In this document: piece after piece, positions 57,936 through 64,000 of the stretch
Layout: each line of letters opens with the position of its first letter
Position numbering within the stretch: position 1 is the stretch's first letter
NCBI GenBank assembly: GCA_004017275.1
Contig: SAKE01000012.1
Coordinates: 62,001-126,000 of the forward strand
Direction: 5' to 3'
DNA length: 64,000 nucleotides
From: Mesorhizobium sp.
GTDB taxonomy: Bacteria; Pseudomonadota; Alphaproteobacteria; Rhizobiales; Rhizobiaceae
The notes under the pieces: model-generated
The model's input: the letters and a program-made list of their open reading frames with translations, nothing else
Told to the model about the DNA's origin: nothing
The model's database searches: none
Program-made: the position numbers and the translations under genes

Positions 57936-59206
57936 TGTCTGGTAGCGTCGAGACAGATAATCTGGGTGGCTCTGCTGCCGCCGACGAAGCGGCACGCTCG
58001 GAAGCCGGACAGGAAGCTACGGAAACTGCCGCCGCCGCAGAGGCAGAGTCCACTTCTTGGTTTGACGGCGACCAGGATGAGGACGCTTCGGTGTCCTTCA
58101 AGGACTATGAGATTATAGCCTCGCCTAACGACTTCAATATACAGACCATTGTCAACTTCGTGAACTCCGGCGCAGTCAAGATTCCTGGTTTCCAACGAAA
58201 CTACGTTTGGGATATCAAGCGCGCGAGCCGATTGATAGAATCAATTCTCATTGGGCTGCCGATCCCGCAAATCTTCCTCTATCAGGATGCCAAGAATTCG
58301 TTCTTGGTTGTGGATGGCCAGCAACGTCTCATGTCCATCTACTACTTCGTCCGTGGGCGCTTCCCAAAAGCGGCTAAACGGCCGATGCTTCGTCGCATCA
58401 TGGCTGAAAAGGGGACGCTGCCGGACGAGGTACTCGGCGATGATGGATACTTCACAAAATTCAATCTGCAACTGGCGCATAAGTCGGTTGGAACGGTGTC
58501 CCGCTTCCACGGGAAAAACTACACGACGCTTGGCGACAGCCGCTTGGATTTCGATCTCCGGACCATCCGCAACGTCATCATCAAACAGGCTTCCCCGAAG
58601 GAAGATACTGATTCTTCAGTGTTCGAGATTTTCAATCGTCTCAACACCGGAAGTGTGAACCTCCGCGCGCAGGAAATTCGGTCGAGCTTGTACCATTCTG
58701 AGTTCATGCAGGTGCTGCACAGGGTCAACCTGAACCCGACTTGGCGATCAATTATCGGCCTGACGGATCCCGATTTACACGACAAGGATATTGAAATTCT
58801 CTTGCGTGTCTTTGCTCTTGTTGCGGACGGAGAGAACTACGTCGAGCCAATGAGCGGCTTCCTGAACAAATTTGCCCGCAAAGCCAAAGGGCTGCCAGAC
58901 AACAAACTGGGCTACGTAGAGCAACTTTTTACTGCCTTCTTCAAGCAGGTCGAAAACATCTCCGCTGACCATTTTGCGGTAGCTAAATCCGGACGCTTCA
59001 ACATCGCCGCGTTCGAAGGAATTTTCCGTGCAGTCTGCACGCCTGCGTTCCAGGCTGGCGACTCCCAAGTTATACAAATTGGAGCGGAGCAGGTGGACGC
59101 AATTCGCGGAGACCCGGAGTTCCTTGCCGCCACGCAAGAGAGTGTCGGCCGGACAGCCTACGTCAAACAACGCTTTGATCGGGCTAAAGCCATTCTCGGC
59201 ATCTAA
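57935..59206 (+). CDS. DUF262 domain-containing protein (GmrSD N-terminal-like)
   Basis: A 423-residue protein. After a low-complexity Ala/Glu-rich N-terminus (1 to about 55) comes a DUF262/ParB-like nuclease fold: KIPGFQRNYVWDIKRASRLIESILIGLPIP near residue 85, DGQQR at 127-131 (the nucleotide-binding/hydrolysis motif of GmrS-type domains), and FEIFNRLNTGSVNLRAQEIRSSLY around 225-248. The C-terminal DUF1524 His-Me nuclease of full GmrSD is absent. ATG at 57935 overlaps the methyltransferase stop (TGATG). The HEPN gene follows after 6 bases. DUF262 proteins serve in type IV restriction and other anti-phage systems. Confidence 0.88.
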   Translation: MSGSVETDNLGGSAAADEAARSEAGQEATETAAAAEAESTSWFDGDQDEDASVSFKDYEIIASPNDFNIQTIVNFVNSGAVKIPGFQRNYVWDIKRASRLIESILIGLPIPQIFLYQDAKNSFLVVDGQQRLMSIYYFVRGRFPKAAKRPMLRRIMAEKGTLPDEVLGDDGYFTKFNLQLAHKSVGTVSRFHGKNYTTLGDSRLDFDLRTIRNVIIKQASPKEDTDSSVFEIFNRLNTGSVNLRAQEIRSSLYHSEFMQVLHRVNLNPTWRSIIGLTDPDLHDKDIEILLRVFALVADGENYVEPMSGFLNKFARKAKGLPDNKLGYVEQLFTAFFKQVENISADHFAVAKSGRFNIAAFEGIFRAVCTPAFQAGDSQVIQIGAEQVDAIRGDPEFLAATQESVGRTAYVKQRFDRAKAILGI

Positions 59207-59212
59207 AATCAG

Positions 59213-59773
59213 ATGAGCGAGCCCTACGTCGAGTCCTTTTACCGCAGCCACAGGGACCTGGCAGACTTTCTGATTGCGAATGGGCAGCCGACGTTCGCAG
59301 CTGACGCGAATGAGAACTTCCGGCGGTCGTTGATCCTCGCCATTGCTAGCTTCTTCGAGCACGAAATTTGTGAGATTGTCCGATCGCTCCCAGCCCGACA
59401 TGCGCGGGGCAACCCATTCCTGACGGAGCTCGTGGCGCAAAAGGCCGTAGCGCGCCAATACCACACCTACTTCGAGTGGGACAAACCGAACGCCAACAAA
59501 TTCTTCTCTATGTTTGGTGCCGAATATAAGGCTGCCTCACAGAGGAAGGTAGACGAAGACCCGGATTTCAAGACTTCCGTTCAAGCGTTTCTCAGCCTCG
59601 GTGAGACGCGCAATCAAATGGTGCACCAGAACTATCTTCAGTTCCCGCTGGACCTATCTTCAGACGACATCATACTTAAATTCCGTCAAGCACAACGCTT
59701 TGTGGAATACGTTCGCGAGACATTGCTGCCAGCCGAAGAACAGGAAGAAGTTGCGCCTGCGGCGTCCACTTGA
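59213..59773 (+). CDS. HEPN domain protein (MAE_28990/MAE_18760-like putative RNase)
   Basis: A 186-residue, mostly helical protein. The HEPN catalytic motif R-x4-H is present as ETRNQMVHQNY (R133, H138), in the correct late position; N134 after the Arg is the common polar residue. Helices before it include FRRSLILAIASFFEHEICEIVRSL. The sequence resembles the MAE_28990/MAE_18760 group of HEPN proteins, which published genome analysis links to DUF262 partners. It follows the DUF262 gene after 6 bases and is the last gene of the methyltransferase operon. It could be an RNase toxin held in check by the DUF262 partner. Confidence 0.8.
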   Translation: MSEPYVESFYRSHRDLADFLIANGQPTFAADANENFRRSLILAIASFFEHEICEIVRSLPARHARGNPFLTELVAQKAVARQYHTYFEWDKPNANKFFSMFGAEYKAASQRKVDEDPDFKTSVQAFLSLGETRNQMVHQNYLQFPLDLSSDDIILKFRQAQRFVEYVRETLLPAEEQEEVAPAAST

Positions 59774-59893
59774 AACGAAAATCCAAAACCCACATCCGAC
59801 AATCGGCCAAACCTTCAGGAATCGCGACGTCGCCAGCCCCGGTTCCCAGAGGCTCTTTCCTGTCAACTTTTCGAACTTTTCTGTGGCCTACAG

Positions 59894-62329
59894 TTACGTC
59901 GGAGGCGGATCCGGCGGTTCCTCTCTTTCCCCAGGTGAGCCCGAAGGGCGAATCCTTGGGTCGTTGGGACTAACTGAAAGTTGGTCCCTCTTTCTTACTT
60001 CCTCCCACACCTCGTAGAACAGTTCCTTCTCCGCATCGCTCATAGTCATGCCGAAGGAGATCCCGCGCTCCGCACAAGCGTTGCGGAAGGGCTTCATGGA
60101 TTCTTCGTGCTGCGCAGCCGACTCCCTGACCCTCTCCTGATATGCAGCTTTTTCCTGCCTCTCCCCGGCCGTGGCCGCTTCCAGAAGCTCCGCTGCCTTC
60201 TCCGAATCCGCAATGATCCAGCGGTGCTCGTTGCGCAGCAGAATCTCGCCGGACAGGTCGAAGCCGACGAGGGAGCCGTCTGGCCGTTTCGAGAATCCGA
60301 ATCCCGCCTCCTTCAACGCCTTCATCGCCGTGCCGGAACGCGGCGCGACGGTGGGGACATACACCGTTACGCCTAGCAACTCGGAATGCTCCTGGAGCTG
60401 TGCGAGGGACAGTTTCTTCAGCCGCCAGGTTACGGGAATCCCCGCCGCTTCCAGGGAGTATAGGACGTGCCGCCGCCGCAGCTTCGCGCGCGGCCGATCG
60501 ACGGCCACGCCGACCGCCTCCGCCGCTTCGTATAGCTCTGCCCGCGAAGGCCTGCCGGAGAGCCGGAACCGTTCCGTCACGCCGATCGCACCGGCGAAGG
60601 CCGTGTATCTCTCTCCATAGACGGATTCCCTTTCCTCCCGGAGAGGAACGGGCGGCAGCGGGTCGGCGATGTTCATCGACTCGAACCGCTTCCCCGTCTC
60701 ACCGTGGAGCCATTCGAGCTCCACCGGGTCGAGGTCCGCGTCTGGCCACATGCCGATCGCGATCGCCGCGTGCCAAGCCTCGCGGGCGGCATCCTCCTGT
60801 GCCCGCTGCATCGTCTGCGTGTCCCGTGCGGCATGGGATTCCACGGCGATGTCGATGAAGGCTTTCGTGCTGTGCATGTGCCGCAGCGCCAACGCCATGC
60901 GCGCGTCGTCTGGCTGGTAGTCGGAGCGCATGGCATTCGTCCAGTGCGTCCGCCACAGGTCCACGGGTGACCGCTGGGCATCGAGACCTAGCCATGTATG
61001 TGTCCGGGCGCGGCGACGGCCTTTCCAATCCGCGAACCGGGACTGCTCGTCTCCCTCTTCCTCGCCCTCCTCGCTGCCTTCCTTCAGCTTCTCCATTTTG
61101 GTCGAGTAGCGCGCGGAATACATGGCGGCGGAACGGGCGGTTTCCGGCGACCCGTTCTTGCCGTCCCTCGTCGCGTAGTCCGGGTGGTCGTCACCGATCA
61201 CGGAGGCGTTGCAGCCTCTGTCAGGCCCGTCCTCGTCGCTCCTCCGCGTCGAGAATTTGGCACGGAAGGCGTCGCAGACGGCCCGCGCCTGTTCGACCGT
61301 AGGAATGGCAAGGAGGATGTGACGGTGCGGCGTGCCGGACTGCTGCGGCTGAGAATTCCACCAGCCTTGAGGGCGAATTCCGCGTTCCCGCAGCAGGCTC
61401 ATTGTGCCGTGAAAATCGTCCTGGATCTTCGCCATGGCTTCCAGCGGCCCGAGATCGGGATTCCATTTGGCTGCGCGTCGCCCCTCGTTTGTGGAGTGCG
61501 GAACGTACTCGCCGGGCAGCGTGATCGTGATCCAGCACACCGCCCAGCCGAGGGCTTTCCAGCGGTGCAACATCATATCAATCATCATGCGCCGCTCTGC
61601 CGCCTTCCGCGCCCGCGATTTCTGGTCGACGTCGAGCATGGAGATTTTGATGCTCGGATCGTCTTCCCGCACGAGCCATAGGTCTGACAGGATTTCCCGC
61701 GTCCGCTCCTCGTGCTGCCGATGCAGCCCAAGGGCGTAGTCTGACACATACAGGGGGCGGCCGGGCATGACGGGGCCGCCCACGGCGCCCACGGCCGCCT
61801 CGACGTAGAGCAGCGCCCGCGACTGGTCGCGGCGCAGCCGCTTCCGCCACCAGGAGTCCTGTCGCCGCCTGCGGTGCTCGGGCTCTTGGTGAGTGGCCTT
61901 CCCGTCCTCGTCCTGGCACGGGAACGCCTTCGCGTAGCGCGTGGCCTCGTTCTCCGCCAGCGTTGCGAGCGCCGTCGGGTTAAGCCCGATCAGGCCCACG
62001 TCCTTCCAGCCGACCTTTTTCAGAATCGCCTCCTCGCGCTCCCGTCGGCGCGGGAGCGGCATGCGATCGAGGAATGCCGCAAGCTCCGTCGGCAGGTGCT
62101 CCGCCAGCCGCCCCGGAGACAGGTGCTCCCCGTCAAGCTCGGCAGCTTCTTCGATGGCAAGCCGTGCCGACTCCGCCCGCTCGGCGCCGATCCGCACCGA
62201 TTCCTGCGCCAATGCCTCGTCGAGCGACACAGGGGGCGACGGTTGCCCGTCGGCGGCTCCGCCGGCGGCGAGTGCATCGAGGAAAGCCTTCCGCGCGAAG
62301 CCGTGCCCAAGGAATCGGCCGCCCGCCAT
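59894..62329 (-). CDS. Replication endonuclease, phage GpA-like (HUH family)
   Basis: An 811-residue protein if started at ATG 62329; the frame is open to a GTG at 62455, which would add 42 residues. The HUH metal motif is QSGTPHRHILLAI (His335, His337), preceded by WWNSQPQQ. The paired catalytic tyrosines are in AMYSARYSTK (Tyr404 and Tyr408, Y-x3-Y), as in P2 GpA. Such proteins nick one strand to begin rolling-circle replication. Both flanks are less conserved; the C-terminus is Glu/Pro-rich. It points to a phage-like, plasmid-like or conjugative element able to replicate after excision. Confidence 0.85.
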   Translation of the reverse strand: MAGGRFLGHGFARKAFLDALAAGGAADGQPSPPVSLDEALAQESVRIGAERAESARLAIEEAAELDGEHLSPGRLAEHLPTELAAFLDRMPLPRRREREEAILKKVGWKDVGLIGLNPTALATLAENEATRYAKAFPCQDEDGKATHQEPEHRRRRQDSWWRKRLRRDQSRALLYVEAAVGAVGGPVMPGRPLYVSDYALGLHRQHEERTREILSDLWLVREDDPSIKISMLDVDQKSRARKAAERRMMIDMMLHRWKALGWAVCWITITLPGEYVPHSTNEGRRAAKWNPDLGPLEAMAKIQDDFHGTMSLLRERGIRPQGWWNSQPQQSGTPHRHILLAIPTVEQARAVCDAFRAKFSTRRSDEDGPDRGCNASVIGDDHPDYATRDGKNGSPETARSAAMYSARYSTKMEKLKEGSEEGEEEGDEQSRFADWKGRRRARTHTWLGLDAQRSPVDLWRTHWTNAMRSDYQPDDARMALALRHMHSTKAFIDIAVESHAARDTQTMQRAQEDAAREAWHAAIAIGMWPDADLDPVELEWLHGETGKRFESMNIADPLPPVPLREERESVYGERYTAFAGAIGVTERFRLSGRPSRAELYEAAEAVGVAVDRPRAKLRRRHVLYSLEAAGIPVTWRLKKLSLAQLQEHSELLGVTVYVPTVAPRSGTAMKALKEAGFGFSKRPDGSLVGFDLSGEILLRNEHRWIIADSEKAAELLEAATAGERQEKAAYQERVRESAAQHEESMKPFRNACAERGISFGMTMSDAEKELFYEVWEEVRKRDQLSVSPNDPRIRPSGSPGEREEPPDPPPT

Positions 62330-62516
62330 GACGGCAGGCCGGAGGCCAAGGGTTCCCGAAAAACCTAGTCTTTGCGGGGCTTCGTCAACAAATTTGGTCT
62401 GGAGGGTATGACGGTGCTTCGTTCCGGCTGGGGTATGTCCCAGCCCGGCGGTCACCCGCTATTGCGGGGGGGCTTTACACGTGCAGGATGGTGAATCATC
62501 ATCATACCGTTCTCGT

Positions 62517-62555
62517 AAGACCTCCCGAGGGTTCCCGCCCTGTGACGGAGGTCTT
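62517..62555 (+). terminator. Forward intrinsic terminator next to the Rep gene
   Basis: AAGACCTCC (62517-62525) pairs with GGAGGTCTT (62547-62555), followed by TTCTTTT. It faces right although the preceding annotated gene (Rep) reads left, so it would end an unannotated rightward transcript, possibly an antisense RNA to the Rep leader. Confidence 0.75.
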
Positions 62556-63040
62556 TTCTTTTGTCTGAACATCAAGGCTCACCCGGTCGGCCGAACGGCA
62601 CAACCCCTATTGCCAACCGTTCCGCATCCGCAACGATTGCGATCCTGAATTCGATTTCTATAGCTCCGCGTCGGGCCATCCGTCGGCTTCGTCACGCCCT
62701 TTTATGACCGGAGCAGGAAGCCCGGCAGGGGGCGGCGCTGCGCGCCTCAAGGACAGAAATCCCCCCTTTTCCCCCGACGGAAAAGCTCCTCGCGACCGGG
62801 CTGAAGCCCTTCATTTTTGCCCTTGCCCCTGCCGGGCTTCCCGCTTTTTCCCGGTCAAGGGCGCGCCGAATCCAACGGATGGATCAAACGGGGAGGTTCG
62901 TTTTCCCCCCTGCCTCCGGCGAGCGGGAAACAGGGAATGAAGGAAGAGGGGCGCAACCGATCCCCCGGATGAGGCAGCGGCCTCCGGCCTTCGGCTTCGT
63001 GACCGCCTGACGCCCTTTTTCGCCTTCGCCTGGTCGCGCC

Positions 63041-63096
63041 GCGAATCCTTGCATCGCGCAGTCGAAACAAGGATTCGCTCCCGATAGCAAGGATTC
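63041..63096. repeat. CAAGGATTC repeat cluster
   Basis: GCGAATCCTTG (63041-63051) is perfectly complementary to CAAGGATTCGC (63068-63078); a third copy CAAGGATTC lies at 63088-63096, 20 bases after the second. The mixture of an 11-base inverted pair and a direct repeat resembles replication-origin or operator arrays. Confidence 0.65.
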
Positions 63097-63162
63097 AATC
63101 CTTCAGCTAGTTGCAAGACGAAAATCTCGAATTCTTAGTAATTGTTGACAACGACATCTCAT

Positions 63163-63180
63163 AGTTAACTGAAGTTAACT
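63163..63180. promoter_or_regulatory. Two AGTTAACT palindromes one helical turn apart
   Basis: AGTTAACT occurs at 63163-63170 and 63173-63180, 10 bases apart, in an AT-rich stretch upstream of the 63319 gene. Both are palindromes on the same face of the helix, which suggests cooperative binding of a regulator. Confidence 0.6.
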
Positions 63181-63318
63181 TCACTACGGCGAACAAATAG
63201 ACATTCTTGGTCGTTTTTCTTCACTTTAATCATTGACATGAGTGGAAGGCTAACTCAACATTGCATTATGAGAGGTGCGGAATTGGTCCGACTTCTTCCG
63301 GAAGAGGAGATAGACGTC

Positions 63319-63819
63319 ATGGCTACATTGATCGGAAAGAGTGGGCTGAAAGCCGAGCAGCGGATGGAAATCGGGGAAGCGCTTGCCGCTGTGAACGGCC
63401 GGGCGAGCCGCTGGACGGCATCCGTGGCCGAGGTGGTCGACTGGCTTGAGACGGCCGAAGGTCAGCTTCAGAACGCAGGCCTGCCCGCGACCTACCGCGT
63501 CGGCGCGACCGCCGATTGCTTCACAAGTGCGCCGTCCGCCAAATCCTATCGCTATGCGGTCACCGGGAACCGCGTCCTGCTACGCCGTTTCGGAAAAGAA
63601 TGGCGCGTCGTCGGCATCGAGACCATCGGCCTTTACCCTCGCGACAGCCGCGCGGACAAGGTGAAGGTGAGCCTGTCGTCTGACCAGATCGAGAGGGTCA
63701 AGGCAGCCGCTGCGGCGCCGTTCGCCCTCCAGCCGAAGCCCGAGCCGATCCAGAGTCCGTTCGATGGTCCGGATGTCGATTGCTACGACGCAGAGGGGCG
63801 GCTTCAGAAAGCAGCTTGA
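63319..63819 (+). CDS. Hypothetical mobile-element protein (166 aa)
   Basis: A 166-residue protein. The ATG at 63319 is favoured because GAGGAG lies 9 bases before it; in-frame ATGs at 63238 and 63268 have no ribosome site. The sequence MATLIGKSGLKAEQRMEIGEALAAVN is followed by a compact region with YRYAVTGNRVLLRRFGKEWRVVGIE, resembling small alpha-beta proteins found on integrative elements, and a Pro-rich C-terminus. I do not recognise a named family. Confidence 0.65.
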   Translation: MATLIGKSGLKAEQRMEIGEALAAVNGRASRWTASVAEVVDWLETAEGQLQNAGLPATYRVGATADCFTSAPSAKSYRYAVTGNRVLLRRFGKEWRVVGIETIGLYPRDSRADKVKVSLSSDQIERVKAAAAAPFALQPKPEPIQSPFDGPDVDCYDAEGRLQKAA

Positions 63820-63916
63820 CCACGGAAACCGGGGCTTCGCGCCCCGGCCTTCCCCCGAGCCGTCGCGGACGGTTCCGAAGAGGGCCGAAGCCTGAAAAAC
63901 AAGAAGGGGAACGAAG

Positions 63917-64000
63917 ATGTGGAATTTTTGGGAATCGTCGCCGGAATGGCAGCGTAAGGAAGAACTTTTTGCTGCGCTGAAAGTGGCCAAGGCGGAGAGG
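63917..64000 (+). CDS. Start of a hypothetical protein, truncated by the window edge
   Basis: An open frame of 28 codons runs from ATG at 63917 to the right edge. An AAGGGG ribosome-like site lies about 8 bases upstream. The start MWNFWESSPEWQRKEELF is not assignable. It lies 97 bases after the preceding gene in the same direction and may belong to the same operon. Confidence 0.5.
   Translation, partial: MWNFWESSPEWQRKEELFAALKVAKAER

Larger units (their letters stand above)
62330..63318. other. Regulatory or origin-like intergenic region upstream of the Rep gene
   Basis: About 990 bases between the Rep start and the next gene. It holds a forward intrinsic terminator (62517-62555), a repeat cluster of CAAGGATTC (63041-63096) and two AGTTAACT palindromes (63163-63180). 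From about 63100 it becomes clearly richer in A+T than the surroundings. Open frames such as 62811-63116 on the minus strand show no family. This could contain the nicking origin used by the Rep protein. Confidence 0.5.

Noticed and set aside
1..64000. CRISPR array or rRNA operon
   Set aside because: No regularly spaced repeat-spacer pattern and no 16S/23S/5S sequence was seen anywhere in the window.

Overview
The window looks like chromosome from a Rhizobiales alphaproteobacterium, most probably Mesorhizobium or a close relative. Coding density and GC are high. The rhizobial gene neighbourhoods def-fmt-truA, dapE/dapD, rpmH-rnpA-yidC and engB are present. Ribosomal/housekeeping genes sit among ABC importers, LacI/MarR/Lrp/TetR regulators and short intergenic palindromic mosaic repeats of a kind common in rhizobia. 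The genus is inferred from protein and neighbourhood style, not from a search.

Positions 1-51276 are core-type chromosome. 1-2200: tail of a 6-hydroxynicotinate reductase-like gene, UPF0280, AA_synth-family and MarR genes in one tightly overlapping operon. 2424-7526: a CUT2 sugar ABC importer (binding protein, permease, double ATPase) divergent from a LacI regulator, with two AAACGTTT-centred operators. 7590-13330: an inositol-monophosphatase-like enzyme, two luciferase-like monooxygenases, an AI-2E-type permease, an SMR exporter and small proteins. 13543-17197: transglutaminase-like, CDF, GFA and RmuC genes. 17301-26629: def, a FitAB-like toxin-antitoxin pair, fmt, GNAT, truA, dapE, a panE copy with an internal stop, DUF805 genes and dapD. 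26858-35815: LOG protein, nucleotidase, GGDEF protein, Tat peptide plus GMC dehydrogenase, MarR, phenylalanine hydroxylase divergent from an Lrp regulator, an orphan BchE-like radical SAM protein and a RidA protein. 35853-50901: argB, amidase, ECF sigma/anti-sigma, fasciclin, Tat-MsrB, an EmrAB-type efflux pair (EmrB frameshifted) with TetR, Vat acetyltransferase, engB, yidC, rnpA, rpmH and a histidine kinase.

A tRNA-Arg(ACG) gene at 51200-51276 marks the edge of an apparent integrated element that runs past the right end of the window. The element carries small DUF2958-type genes, a DUF3102 protein, a defence cluster and a phage GpA-type HUH replication endonuclease, with a long regulatory/origin-like intergenic region beside it. 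No integrase is visible in the window.

The most interesting locus is the defence cluster at 54680-59773. It combines a Vsr mismatch endonuclease, a restriction enzyme resembling the NgoMIV/Cfr10I (CCGG-core) family, an 80-residue controller-type HTH protein, a C5-cytosine methyltransferase and, translationally coupled to the methyltransferase, a DUF262 protein followed by a HEPN protein with an intact RNase-type R-x4-H motif. Two GACT-n-AGTC palindromes resembling C-boxes lie in the divergent promoter region. The arrangement suggests a restriction-modification system with a second, possibly abortive, layer encoded in the methyltransferase operon.
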